From NCBI RefSeq assembly GCF_000374005.1, contig NZ_KB893168.1:100441-164440 (forward strand): a stretch of DNA of 64,000 nt, in the 5' to 3' direction. The notes below the pieces were generated by a model. The model saw only the letters and a list, made by a program, of their open reading frames with translations, was not told the origin of the DNA and did no database searches. This DNA comes from Kiloniella laminariae DSM 19542 (GTDB lineage: Bacteria > Pseudomonadota > Alphaproteobacteria > Kiloniellales > Kiloniellaceae). Each line of letters begins with the position of its first letter. The stretch's first letter is position 1. A program made the position numbers and the translations under genes. Shown here one piece after another: positions 36,659-45,906 of the stretch.

Positions 36659-37156
36659 TTAATCATCAACACGTTTTGCGATCAATGAATAACAATCCTT
36701 ACTATAGGAACCATCAACATACATAAATGAATATTTGACTTCGATTAACTTTACTTCAAAGGGGGCAGGGTATTTATATGCTTCATACTCATTTCCGTTC
36801 GAAATTTTGCCAAAAACCATATGTGGGAATGACACTTGGTAAACAAGTTTCTTATTTTTAACTTTTTGAGTATTTAAATTTACATAGTCAAAACTTACTG
36901 CCGACGGTAGAATTTGGACAATTTCTCCATCCAATTTAATCTCAATTATTTTAATTGACCAAATCGGATCCTGATATACTTCTTTCTCCTGCTTTACTGT
37001 AATAGGAAATTCTAACAAATATTCTTTAGAGCTAAATGTTTGCTTTAACTCTTTTAGCATGTCGTGCTCGATACATTTTTCATGTGTTAGATCTGAATTT
37101 GAACAAGCAGTTAACATCCACAATCCAGATAAAGCCCACAGACGCAAATAATTCAT
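36659..37156 (-). CDS. Hypothetical lipoprotein
   Basis: The 165-residue product begins with a lipoprotein signal (LRLWALSGLWMLTACSNSD; lipobox LTAC, lipidated Cys18). The mature part is unrecognised, predicted mostly beta, with cysteines at about 28 and 155. The gene is clearly more AT-rich than its neighbours, a sign of transfer. It lies 18 nt downstream of a broken zinc-peptidase-like gene on the same strand and beside an IS3 remnant. One reading is a surface immunity or accessory protein for the lost toxin; this is inference. A modest AAGAG site precedes the ATG. Confidence 0.75.
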   Translation of the reverse strand: MNYLRLWALSGLWMLTACSNSDLTHEKCIEHDMLKELKQTFSSKEYLLEFPITVKQEKEVYQDPIWSIKIIEIKLDGEIVQILPSAVSFDYVNLNTQKVKNKKLVYQVSFPHMVFGKISNGNEYEAYKYPAPFEVKLIEVKYSFMYVDGSYSKDCYSLIAKRVDD

Positions 37157-37174
37157 ATTTCAAACTCTTATCTA

Positions 37175-37386
37175 TCAGTTAGTTGGCACAGTCCAGCCGC
37201 CATAAGTTGTTCTTTGCTTCACATGAATGTCCATGCTCTTTCTGTGCCAATTTTCGATCGAGGTAGCTCCTACTTCATTCATTTTTTCCAGGCCAGACTC
37301 CCGAATTATATGTTGCTACATGAGCAGATTCATGAACTAAAGAAGCCTTTGGATGACATTCAAAGAAAGAATTAACCGATAAAAAA
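37175..37386 (-). pseudogene. Broken zinc-metallopeptidase (toxin/effector-like) C-terminal fragment
   Basis: On the minus strand the frame gives FLSVNSFFECHPKASLVHES, with a zincin-like motif HESAH, then WPGKNE and a stop. A one-base shift in the A-run near 37296 restores a frame reading NEVGATSIENWHRKSM and ending TTYGGWTVPTN at 37177. HExxH followed by (N)E-x-x-A-x-x-I-E-N resembles M91/NleD-like and other gluzincin toxins. The 5' part is gone, cut off by the terminator of the neighbouring liv operon. It is AT-rich like the adjacent lipoprotein. Family assignment is tentative; that it is a decayed coding remnant is more secure. Confidence 0.55.
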
Positions 37387-37424
37387 GGACTGGATCAAGG
37401 TGGTCCACTGATCCAGCCCTTTTT
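37383..37424. terminator. Terminator of the liv-type operon
   Basis: An 8-bp stem (CTGGATCA / TGATCCAG), extended by GG/CC after one mismatch and by A/T runs, surrounds an 11-nt loop. On the minus strand it ends in a T run (37386-37381), so it terminates the operon ending at 37441. Confidence 0.88.
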
Positions 37425-37440
37425 ATTCGCACAATGCCTG

Positions 37441-38688
37441 TTAGCCAACAGCCGATGGTCGGGTATCGTCGATTACCTTGCCGTCATTTGGCAGAGAACC
37501 GACAGCGGCAAACACCACTTCTCCCCGTAAACGACAGTGAACCCTGATGCTTTCCTCTATTGCCGATTGCAGTTCAGCAGTATCCGCACCACTTGCGACT
37601 TCACAATGGAAGGTCAGGTTGTCCTTGCCGCCTTGCGCGGTGACTTCAAGCCGGGCTTTGACGAGTTGCTCATGGCTGGCGACAACCCGGGCAACCTGTT
37701 CGGGATGCACGAACATGCCCCGGATTTTGGTTGTCTGGTCTGCACGGCCCATCCAGCCTTTGATCCGGCGGTTGGTCCGACCACAAGGGCTTTGACCCGA
37801 CAGAATTGCTGACAGGTCCCCTGTAGCAAAACGGATCAAGGGATAGTTCGGGTTAAAGCAGGTAACAACGACTTCGCCGACCTCTCCCTCCTCGACCAGA
37901 TCCCCTGTGCCGGGGCGAACAATCTCAACGATCACATCCTCGTCAAGAATCATACCTTCTTTTGCCGGACTTTCGTAAGCAATCAGGCCGACGTCTGCCG
38001 TTGCGTAACACTGTAATACGGAAATGCCGCGTTGCTCATAATAGCTGCGCAAGTCCGGGAACAATGGACCACCTGTAACAAGGGCTTTTTTGATCGAGGT
38101 AATCGGTGTTCCCAACGTATCTGCTTTTTCCAGAATGATCTTCAGAAAGTCAGGTGTCCCCATATAACCGTCAGCCTGGAAACGATTGATTGCCTCAACC
38201 TGCCCTTCAGTCTGGCCAACACCGCCGGGAAAGACCGCGCAACCAAGTGTTCTTGCTGCATAGTCGAACATAATCCCTGCAGGGGTAAAGTGATAGGCAA
38301 AGCAGTTATGAGCAACACCGCCCTTGCGAAAGCCGGTTGCAAACAACGCCCGGCCAATACGCCAGATATCTTCGTCCTTGCCCTGGGGTTCGACAATCGG
38401 GCCGGGTGAAAGAAACAACCGCGCCATTTCTCCTGCCGGAACCATGCCCAGCCCGCCAAAAGGCGCTTGCGCATCTTGCAATTCGATCAGGGTCGACTTA
38501 CGCACAATCGGAAGCCTGGAGAGATCTTTGAGGCTTTTGATTTTCCCAGCCTCTATCCCGGCAAGTGTGTCTTTATAAAAGGGCGCAGCTTTTTGTGCTG
38601 AGGATATCAGATCCCGCAACCTGCCCAGAAGATCATTTTCACGCTCTTCTTGCGAACGGGTTTCCTTATCATCAAAAAAATCGCTCAT
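37441..38688 (-). CDS. Phenylacetate-CoA ligase family protein (PaaK-like)
   Basis: The 415-residue adenylate-forming enzyme belongs to the PaaK family: it has the short N-terminal helix bundle, GGVGQTEGQVEAINRF in the nucleotide region, CYATADVGLIAYES and the hinge with C-terminal domain (KIRGMFVHPEQV). It activates an aryl or other carboxylic acid with ATP and CoA. It is the distal gene of the liv operon, 79 nt after livF, implying that the imported compound or a product of it is converted to a CoA ester. The consensus TSGTTGxP P-loop is not clearly present in the usual place, so activity may differ. Confidence 0.82.
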   Translation of the reverse strand: MSDFFDDKETRSQEERENDLLGRLRDLISSAQKAAPFYKDTLAGIEAGKIKSLKDLSRLPIVRKSTLIELQDAQAPFGGLGMVPAGEMARLFLSPGPIVEPQGKDEDIWRIGRALFATGFRKGGVAHNCFAYHFTPAGIMFDYAARTLGCAVFPGGVGQTEGQVEAINRFQADGYMGTPDFLKIILEKADTLGTPITSIKKALVTGGPLFPDLRSYYEQRGISVLQCYATADVGLIAYESPAKEGMILDEDVIVEIVRPGTGDLVEEGEVGEVVVTCFNPNYPLIRFATGDLSAILSGQSPCGRTNRRIKGWMGRADQTTKIRGMFVHPEQVARVVASHEQLVKARLEVTAQGGKDNLTFHCEVASGADTAELQSAIEESIRVHCRLRGEVVFAAVGSLPNDGKVIDDTRPSAVG

Positions 38689-38767
38689 CGCTGAAATACC
38701 TGTTCCTTCAAAAGTCCGGGATCATGAATAAATCCCGTAAATACTCCGTCGAGCCTTTCTGGCAGCG

Positions 38768-39610
38768 TTACAGCCAGCGTTTGCGGCGTTTGAAAGATTT
38801 GATGTTTTTAAATGACTTACGTTCACTTCCTCCACCACCAAGATAGAATTCCTTGACGTCTTCATTGTTCATCAGCTCTTCAGCTGTGCCATCAAGAACG
38901 ATCTTGCCGTTCTCCATAATGTAGCCGTAATCGGCTGCCTGCAGTGCCATGTTGGCGTTCTGTTCAACCAGCAGAACGGAAATTCCCAGCTCTTTGTTCA
39001 GGCGCTTGATAATACCAAACACCTCTTTAACCAACAGGGGTGACAGTCCCATGGAAGGCTCATCCATCATGATCAGTTTCGGGCGCGCCATCAGCGCCCG
39101 GCCAATTGCCAGCATCTGTTGTTCGCCTCCGGAGAGATACCCGGCAAGCCCTGTTCGTTCTTTCAGACGTGGAAAATAACTGAAGACCTTTTCAATATCC
39201 CCGGCAACATTCGCCTGTGGCTGAGTAAAAGCCCCGAGGCGCAGGTTTTCGATCACCGTCATGTCCTGGACGATGCCACGTCCTTCCATCACCAGAAAGG
39301 TTCCGTTACGAACGATTTTCTCTGGCGGCAAGCGTGTGATATCGACGCCGTTATAAACCACATCCCCCCGGGTAATCTCGCCGTCTTCAGAACCAAGCAA
39401 CCCGGCAATAGCTTTGAGAGTTGTCGATTTCCCTGCGCCGTTGGCGCCGAGCAGAGCTGTAATCTGTCCGCGTTTGGCATTCAGGTTCAAGCCACGCAGG
39501 ACCAGAATAACATCGTTGAAAACCACTTCGATATTATTCACAGATAGGATTGTATCTTCCATATTCTGATTTTTGGGGGTCTGGTTTTTCAGCTGTGTAA
39601 CGCTACTCAT
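38768..39610 (-). CDS. livF: Branched-chain-type ABC transporter ATP-binding protein LivF
   Basis: The 280-residue ATPase has Walker A (GANGAGKST), the signature LSGGEQQMLAIGRAL and Walker B (PKLIMMDEPSMGLSP), the LivF pattern. It carries a 16-residue N-terminal extension and a basic C-terminal tail (KSFKRRKRWL). The first ATG is retained because AGAGG lies eight bases upstream; the next ATG (39562) lacks a site. It pairs with LivG to drive the importer. Confidence 0.93.
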   Translation of the reverse strand: MSSVTQLKNQTPKNQNMEDTILSVNNIEVVFNDVILVLRGLNLNAKRGQITALLGANGAGKSTTLKAIAGLLGSEDGEITRGDVVYNGVDITRLPPEKIVRNGTFLVMEGRGIVQDMTVIENLRLGAFTQPQANVAGDIEKVFSYFPRLKERTGLAGYLSGGEQQMLAIGRALMARPKLIMMDEPSMGLSPLLVKEVFGIIKRLNKELGISVLLVEQNANMALQAADYGYIMENGKIVLDGTAEELMNNEDVKEFYLGGGGSERKSFKNIKSFKRRKRWL

Positions 39611-39668
39611 TGGTCAGAACCTCTGGCACAAAATATCAGGGAGTATCGGGGAATATCGGAATTGAAAT

Positions 39669-39696
39669 AACAGGCCCGCCCGATGACGGGCCTGTT
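39669..39696 (-). terminator. Intra-operon stem-loop after the binding-protein gene
   Basis: A perfect 10-bp stem (AACAGGCCCG / CGGGCCTGTT) with an 8-nt loop lies in the 109-bp gap between livK and livF. Such hairpins commonly protect the abundant upstream binding-protein mRNA or reduce read-through to ATPase genes. A strong U run is absent. Confidence 0.65.
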
Positions 39697-39719
39697 TCTC
39701 GTCAACTAATCAGGTACGA

Positions 39720-40946
39720 TTAATACCCAACCCAGTCATCACGACGTGGCAAAGTCATCTCGGCAATACGCTCGATGTTGACACCACCATCTTCAAAGGA
39801 GCCCTTGTTGATAGACACAACAGTGCTGCCACGGTGATCTTCTGCGGACCAGTTGGAAGGTAGACACACACCATCAAGTCCTGCGGGGACCCAGTCTTTC
39901 TTGGCATACATTCCCTGCTTGATGTTCGCACCCGTCAGACCACCATTAGCCTTGGCCCACTCCATGGCCTCTTTCATGTAGAAAGCGGAACAGACACCAC
40001 GGATGTAATGATGGGTTGGTTTGGCATCTTTCGAAAAACCACTCATGTCAGCGATTTTATAAACCAGATCCATACCCGGCGCATAGGCATCCCAGAAAGG
40101 TGTCGCTGTCGGGAAGACATAATCCTTGGCTTCTGCAGCTTCGATCGTCAGATAATCTCCAGCCCAGATATTGCCCATATAGGTCACATCTGCCCCAACG
40201 GTATTACAGGACTTCAGCAGGGAAATAACAGAGCCACCCAAGTTTCCGATATACGCATAGTTAGCGCCAGACTCTTTGATGGTCAGGCACTGGGCCTTGA
40301 AATCACCCGGTCCCAACGGCACCACAACTGGTGGCAGAACTTCGAGACCCAATTCTGCGGCATATTCAGCACAGCCTTCTTTCGGTGCATTCGGATAGGG
40401 ATGGTTATCCCCCGTATGAACGAACTTTGGATTGTCTATACCTTTTTCCTTGGCATCACCTGCCGCCCACTGCGCCAGTGCCCGACAGGCATCAGTGTAG
40501 GAAGGACCATAAAAGAAGTTATAAGGTGCCGGTTTGGCCGTTTTTGGATTTTTCCCGGTCGGATCAGTCAGGTGACCAGAATAGGACGCTGACCAGACAG
40601 GAACCTCATCTTTGGCAACGAAAGAAATCAGGGCTTCAGTATCCCCGGTTCCCCAGCCCTGAAGGGCGATCATGCCTTTGGATTTCCACTTTTTATAGTT
40701 GGCAATAGCTTCTGGAACCTTGTAGGCGTAATCGATGGTTTCCATTTCGATTTTGGTGCCGTCGATGCCACCGGTCGAGTTGATATAGTCAACGGCATCA
40801 CGGACGCCGGGACCATAAAACTTGCTCACAAAAGACGTTGGCCCGGTGTAGTCGACCAGATGCCCAACAAAGACAGAATCTTCGGCCAAAGCCGGGCTTC
40901 CTGCTGCCGCCAGGGCAAATGTTGCGGCGAGAATGCGCTGCTTCAT
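39720..40946 (-). CDS. livK: Periplasmic substrate-binding protein, Liv type
   Basis: The 408-residue type I binding protein has a Sec signal (ATFALAAAGSPALA, cleavage near residue 21) and the LivJ-like fold (VGHLVDYTGPTSFVSKFYGP at the start). It is longer than E. coli LivJ, as is common for members that bind aromatic or other organic acids. It collects the ligand in the periplasm for the LivHM channel. The operon's CoA-ligases argue against an amino acid as the only ligand. Specificity cannot be read from sequence. Confidence 0.9.
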   Translation of the reverse strand: MKQRILAATFALAAAGSPALAEDSVFVGHLVDYTGPTSFVSKFYGPGVRDAVDYINSTGGIDGTKIEMETIDYAYKVPEAIANYKKWKSKGMIALQGWGTGDTEALISFVAKDEVPVWSASYSGHLTDPTGKNPKTAKPAPYNFFYGPSYTDACRALAQWAAGDAKEKGIDNPKFVHTGDNHPYPNAPKEGCAEYAAELGLEVLPPVVVPLGPGDFKAQCLTIKESGANYAYIGNLGGSVISLLKSCNTVGADVTYMGNIWAGDYLTIEAAEAKDYVFPTATPFWDAYAPGMDLVYKIADMSGFSKDAKPTHHYIRGVCSAFYMKEAMEWAKANGGLTGANIKQGMYAKKDWVPAGLDGVCLPSNWSAEDHRGSTVVSINKGSFEDGGVNIERIAEMTLPRRDDWVGY

Positions 40947-41012
40947 ACTTTCCTCCCTATTGGCGGCTTATTATATTTCTCACCCTGGCCGCCGCAGCGT
41001 GAGAAGCCTCTC

Positions 41013-42077
41013 TTAATGAGAGAATGGATAAAGTTTCCAGCTTGCGCGGATCATGCGCCAGCGATGAATCAGTCCTTCAGGTTCAAAGATCAGGAACAGA
41101 ATGATCACAGCCCCGACAGACATTTCCTTGATATAGGCCTTGCCCTGTTCCATCGCCGGAAAGACAACTGCCATAGCACTGGCGGCTTCTTCCATGAACT
41201 GCGGCAAAAGCATGATGAAGATCGTCCCGAGCAAAGATCCTGTTACAGACCCCAATCCACCAATGATGATCATGGCGAGGAACTGGATCGACAGAAGAAT
41301 GGTAAAACCTTCAACCGACACATAACCGAGATAGTGGCCATAAAGTGCGCCACCCAGACCAGCAAAAAAGCTGGAAACGCCGAAAGACAGAATACGATAA
41401 CGTGTCAGATTGATGCCCATGATTTCGGCTGAAAGGTAATGATCCCTTACCGCTACCAGGGCCCGGCCATCTCGTGAGCGACGCAGGTTGCTTACTGCCA
41501 GAAAGGAGACGATGACCCAGAAAAGCACGAGATAGAAATATTTTTGATCCGTATCCAGCTCTATGCCGAGAAAATTGACCGTTTCCGCCAGGGAGCCTGA
41601 CGACCCACCGGAAAACCAGTCTGCCCGGGCAAAGAAATCCTGCAGGATAAACTGGGATGCCAACGTGGCAATTGCCAGGTACAGCCCTTTCAGACGAGCG
41701 GCCGGTATACCAAAGATCATACCAACTGCTGTGGTCAAAATACCCGCCAGGGGAATACAGATAAAAACCGGCAGACCTGTCGTATTATTAATCCAGGCCG
41801 AAGCAAAAGCTCCAAACCCGAAAAATGCAGAATGTCCAAGGGAGATCTGTCCGGTAAAGCCGACCAGAACGTTTAATCCCAAAGCCGCAATAGCAAAGAT
41901 CCCGATCATCAGCATCTGGCTGATATAATAATCGTTCAGAAACAGGGGCGCGACCAGAAGGGCCGCGATCCCTGCATAGATACTCCAACCTTCAAATCTG
42001 GTACGAAACAGCGATGTATCATCACTGTAAGAGGTCCGGAAATCACCACAAGGGCGCGGATGAGGAACATGAGACAT
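41013..42077 (-). CDS. livM: Branched-chain-type ABC permease LivM
   Basis: The 354-residue permease has about nine transmembrane helices and the LivM signatures GFTGQISLGHSAFFGFGAFA and IIIGGLGSVTGSLLGTIF. It has a cytoplasmic N-terminal extension of about 30 residues. It forms the channel with LivH in the inner membrane. It follows livH by 19 nt. Confidence 0.94.
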   Translation of the reverse strand: MSHVPHPRPCGDFRTSYSDDTSLFRTRFEGWSIYAGIAALLVAPLFLNDYYISQMLMIGIFAIAALGLNVLVGFTGQISLGHSAFFGFGAFASAWINNTTGLPVFICIPLAGILTTAVGMIFGIPAARLKGLYLAIATLASQFILQDFFARADWFSGGSSGSLAETVNFLGIELDTDQKYFYLVLFWVIVSFLAVSNLRRSRDGRALVAVRDHYLSAEIMGINLTRYRILSFGVSSFFAGLGGALYGHYLGYVSVEGFTILLSIQFLAMIIIGGLGSVTGSLLGTIFIMLLPQFMEEAASAMAVVFPAMEQGKAYIKEMSVGAVIILFLIFEPEGLIHRWRMIRASWKLYPFSH

Positions 42078-42096
42078 AGTTTAACCGCTCCCTTTA

Positions 42097-42990
42097 TCAG
42101 ATACGTTCGATGTCTTTGGTGCCGAAAAGCCCGTAAGGCCGGATCATCAGAATAATGATCAACACATAAAAAGGCGCAACTGTGTACATGTTGCCAATAT
42201 GCAGGAACTGGCCATCAACAAATTCGGCCATATTTTCCAGCACACCGATAATCACACCCCCAACAACTGCTCCGATAATGGAATCAAGCCCCCCGACAAT
42301 CACTGCCGGAAATACCTTGATCCCGATAATCGCCAGAGAATTTGACACGGCATTGACCAAACCAAGCACAACCCCGGCAATACAGGAAACCAGAGCCGAG
42401 ATTGCCCAAGCCATGGAAAAGACCTGTTTGACAGAAATTCCCAAACTCTGTGCTACCTGCTGGTTATAGGCAGTCGCTCTCATCGCCAGACCGTATCTGG
42501 AAAACTTGAAGAAATAATAGAACAACCCCATCACCAACACAGATAACACCAGAGACATTAGGTAAGCTGTTTCAACCTGCAGCCCCCCGATTGAGACGGT
42601 ATTTTCACCGAAAACCGCCGGGAAACGTTCTGCAGAATTACCAAACATCCAGTTCATCAATGCCTGCATAAAAATGGACAGGCCGATGGTCACCATAATC
42701 ACTGAGATAATCGGTTCTCCGATCAAGGGCCTCAGCACCACCATTTGCACGATGATGCCGAAAATAGTCATGAAGGCCATGGCAAAAAGGAAAGCCAGTA
42801 CAAAGGGTAACTGCATTTTCATAATGAAAAACCAGCAAACCCAGGCCCCAAGCACCAGGAATTCCCCTTGGGCAAAGTTCACCACCTGGGTCGATTTGTA
42901 GATCAAGACGAAACACATGGCGACAACACCATAGAGCATCCCGACGATCAGGCCATTGATCAAAAGCTGAAACAGCAGATCCCAGTTCAT
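42097..42990 (-). CDS. livH: Branched-chain-type ABC permease LivH
   Basis: The 297-residue permease has about eight transmembrane helices, with family motifs STQVVNFAQGEFLVLGAW and VIVGGLDSIIGAVVGG. It is the partner of LivM. The start overlaps the stop of the acyl-CoA ligase gene by 4 nt, indicating translational coupling with it. Confidence 0.94.
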   Translation of the reverse strand: MNWDLLFQLLINGLIVGMLYGVVAMCFVLIYKSTQVVNFAQGEFLVLGAWVCWFFIMKMQLPFVLAFLFAMAFMTIFGIIVQMVVLRPLIGEPIISVIMVTIGLSIFMQALMNWMFGNSAERFPAVFGENTVSIGGLQVETAYLMSLVLSVLVMGLFYYFFKFSRYGLAMRATAYNQQVAQSLGISVKQVFSMAWAISALVSCIAGVVLGLVNAVSNSLAIIGIKVFPAVIVGGLDSIIGAVVGGVIIGVLENMAEFVDGQFLHIGNMYTVAPFYVLIIILMIRPYGLFGTKDIERI

Positions 42991-45005
42991 TGCCCTGCCC
43001 CCTTATTTTCTTTGTCAGATGTGTCGAGTGTCTCGACTTTCAGCGAGGTAACGATGCGCTGTTTGGTGCCATCCTGAAAATGGATCACGGTATCCACAGC
43101 AACCTTGTCCTGATCGGAATAAAGCGCCTGGATAATATCACCATACTTGTCGGCGATAACTCCCCGGCGAACCTTACGGGTCCGGGTCAGTTCTCCGTCA
43201 TCAGCGTCCAGTTCCTTGTAAAGCAAAAGAAACTTCTTGATCCGCTGAGCCGGCGGCAAGGTCGCGTTGACCATCTCGACTTCGGCCCGCAACTGCTCAT
43301 AAACCTCAGACTGGGCCGACAGATCGGTATAGGTGGTAAAGCGCAGGCGGCGTTTTTCTGCCCATTTGGAAACAATGGGATAACGAATACAGATCATGGC
43401 AGTCAGATAGGGTTGGTCAGAACCCAGAATGACAGCTTCGGCAACATAGGTGGAAAACTTCAGTTTATTTTCAATATACTGCGGCGAAAACTTTACGCCT
43501 TTGGTGGTCTTGGCCAGATCTTTGATCCGGTCAATCACCACCAGATGCCCGTTTTTATCAAAGTACCCGGCATCTCCGGTCAGGAACCAGCCGTCCTCGC
43601 CAAACGTTTCCTTGCTTGCTTTTTCGTTCTTATAGTAGCCCTTCATCATATGACCGTGCTGAACCACAATTTCGCCCAGCCCTTCTGAATCCGGGTTATC
43701 AATGCGCAGCTCCACCCCCGGCATCGGAGAACCAACCGTATCGTGGTTCACATCATCCGACTTGTGGATTGTATGCGCACCAAGCGCTTCGGTCTGACCA
43801 TAGAGTTGACGTAGAGGAATTCCCATGGAGAGGAAAAACTTGAAGGTATCCGGCCCCATGGCAGCCCCGCCTGTCGCCGCAGACTTCAGGTTTTTGAAGC
43901 CAAGGCGATCACGTAGCGCCCGCATCAGAAGCCATTCTGCCGCAAGGGATTTTTCACCTTTTTCCAGGGCGGCCAGCCCCTTTTTTGCTCCCCATTCATA
44001 GGTCGCCTGTTTCCAGGCAGAAGAGTCCATCATCCGGGCCCGGACATCTGCAGCAATCAGCTCCCAGATTCTGGGGGCGAGCAGAACAAAAGTCGGTCCG
44101 ATTTCCCGCAGGTCAGACATTACCGTTGACTGTTCCTCAGGAAAATTGACCCGCATGCGTGAGATCAGGTTCCAGGCGACAGAATACATCTGTTCCATCA
44201 CCCAGCTCAGGGGTAAAACTGCAAGGTATTCATCTTCTGAGGTCTTTGGATCAGCCCGCAGATAGGCTGCGGCATGTCCCAGAAAAGCCCGATGTGGCCA
44301 CATGGAGAGTTTGGGATTAGAGGTCGTTCCCGATGTGGTGCAGAGAACAGCAACATCATCAGTATCCGTCGCCTTGATCATCTTGTCGTAAGCAGCAGGA
44401 TCCTTGTCCAGTACTTCCTGGCCCAGCGCTTCCAGCTGTTCGAGTGAAATCAGCCGGGGGTCTTCGTATTTCCGCATCCCTCTGGGATCACAATAGACAA
44501 TGTGCGTGATAGAGGGAATTTTATCTTCAAGATTAAGAAATTTATCAACCTGTTCTTCGTCTTCGGCAATAACAATTTTGGGGCTGGTATAATCGGTGAG
44601 ATAGGCAATTTCCTCTTCCAGAGCATCCCGGTAAATACCCATGCTCATGGCCCGGCAACTGTGCGCCGCTATTTCTCCCCAGACCCACTCAACCCGGTTA
44701 TCCCCGATCAAGGCAATTGTATCTCCCCGGGTCACCCCCAGTTTGACCATTCCCAAAGCCATCCGGCCAACATGATCGTTAAACTCTTTCCAGGTAAAGC
44801 GGTTCCAGATACCAAATTCCTTTTCCCGCTGGGCGACATCGTCTGGAAACTTTTCCGCGTTAAAGGCCAGAATTTTTGGCAAGGTATCGTATACTGTTAC
44901 GTCGGCATGGCTACTGGAAGCTGGTGCCCAGTCAATGCCGTTGCCCTGCATTACCTTTGAAGGCGAAAGCGAGGGAGCTGTTGTGGTCAGGCTTGTATCT
45001 CTCAT
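42987..45005 (-). CDS. AMP-dependent acyl-CoA synthetase embedded in the liv operon
   Basis: The 672-residue enzyme is of the long-chain acyl-CoA synthetase (FadD15/ACSL) type. It has an AMP-binding motif (LCTTSGTTSNPKLSMWPH), LYGQTEALGAHTIH and GWFLTGDAGYFDKNGHLVVI. It overlaps both livG and livH by 4 nt, so it is an integral part of the transport operon rather than an insertion. It should activate the imported acid as it enters, a coupling like vectorial acylation. Chain type is unknown; size favours a fatty or isoprenoid acid. Confidence 0.9.
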   Translation of the reverse strand: MRDTSLTTTAPSLSPSKVMQGNGIDWAPASSSHADVTVYDTLPKILAFNAEKFPDDVAQREKEFGIWNRFTWKEFNDHVGRMALGMVKLGVTRGDTIALIGDNRVEWVWGEIAAHSCRAMSMGIYRDALEEEIAYLTDYTSPKIVIAEDEEQVDKFLNLEDKIPSITHIVYCDPRGMRKYEDPRLISLEQLEALGQEVLDKDPAAYDKMIKATDTDDVAVLCTTSGTTSNPKLSMWPHRAFLGHAAAYLRADPKTSEDEYLAVLPLSWVMEQMYSVAWNLISRMRVNFPEEQSTVMSDLREIGPTFVLLAPRIWELIAADVRARMMDSSAWKQATYEWGAKKGLAALEKGEKSLAAEWLLMRALRDRLGFKNLKSAATGGAAMGPDTFKFFLSMGIPLRQLYGQTEALGAHTIHKSDDVNHDTVGSPMPGVELRIDNPDSEGLGEIVVQHGHMMKGYYKNEKASKETFGEDGWFLTGDAGYFDKNGHLVVIDRIKDLAKTTKGVKFSPQYIENKLKFSTYVAEAVILGSDQPYLTAMICIRYPIVSKWAEKRRLRFTTYTDLSAQSEVYEQLRAEVEMVNATLPPAQRIKKFLLLYKELDADDGELTRTRKVRRGVIADKYGDIIQALYSDQDKVAVDTVIHFQDGTKQRIVTSLKVETLDTSDKENKGAGQ

Positions 45006-45823
45006 AGTGCTGCAGCCTCCCCTTCTTCATCGTGCAATAACGCATCTTCCTCTCCTAGGTAGGCGCGCCTGACATGCTCATCCGCCATCACTTCTTCAGG
45101 AAGTCCGGCAGCAATTTTTTTACCAAAATCCAGAACCATCACACGATTGGAGATATCCATGACAACCCCCATATCATGTTCAATCATCACCACGGTCGTC
45201 CCCAGTTCCTCGTTGAGGTCGAGGATATAGCGGGCCATATCCTCTTTTTCTTCCAGGTTCATTCCCGCCATAGGCTCATCAAGCAGGATAAGGTCAGGGT
45301 TGATTGCGATCGCCCTTGCAAGCTCGACACGCTTACGCAGGCCGTAGGACAGTGTGCCCGCTGGCTCGTTCCTGACATGCTGAATTTCAAGAAAATCAAT
45401 AATATCTTCAACGGCCCGGCGGTGTTCCAGCTCTTCCTTTCTGGCCCCGCCGACCCAGTAGAACATCCCGGTAAGAAAATTGTTTTTCAACAGGTGATGT
45501 CGCCCGACCATAATATTGTCGAGCACCGACATATGGCCAAAAAGAGCAAGATTCTGGAAAGTTCGGCCAATACCTATGGCTGCGCGATCATTGATTGAAC
45601 GCCCGATCAGGCTGCGTCCCTTATAGGTTATCTCGCCTTCCTGGGGTTTGTACCGCCCGGAAATACAGTTAAGCATAGAGGTTTTGCCGGCACCATTGGG
45701 GCCGATAATTGAAAAAACCTCGCCCTTGCGAACATTAAAACTCACATCTGTTAAAGCACGAATACCACCGAAACGAAGGTTAATCCCTTTCGCTTCAAGC
45801 AAAAGCTCGCCCGATTGAACCAA
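45002..45823 (-). CDS. livG: Branched-chain-type ABC transporter ATP-binding protein LivG
   Basis: The 273-residue ATPase carries Walker A (GPNGAGKTSMLN), the signature LSYGLRKRVELARAI and Walker B (PDLILLDEPMAGMN). A conserved feature is the LivG C-terminal region (VMVLDFGKKIAAGLPEEV). The start is TTG 45823, since no ATG occurs before the Walker A region; GGGAG lies seven bases upstream. It is the first structural gene of the operon, 83 nt after the LiuR-like regulator. Confidence 0.93.
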   Translation of the reverse strand: MVQSGELLLEAKGINLRFGGIRALTDVSFNVRKGEVFSIIGPNGAGKTSMLNCISGRYKPQEGEITYKGRSLIGRSINDRAAIGIGRTFQNLALFGHMSVLDNIMVGRHHLLKNNFLTGMFYWVGGARKEELEHRRAVEDIIDFLEIQHVRNEPAGTLSYGLRKRVELARAIAINPDLILLDEPMAGMNLEEKEDMARYILDLNEELGTTVVMIEHDMGVVMDISNRVMVLDFGKKIAAGLPEEVMADEHVRRAYLGEEDALLHDEEGEAAAL

Positions 45824-45906
45824 ACCTCTTCTCCCTGTCCACAGCAGCTTTATGCTGCCTATGTCCCGCGTGACTTTGTGTCACTTGTTTCTGCTATTTC
45901 TGCGCG

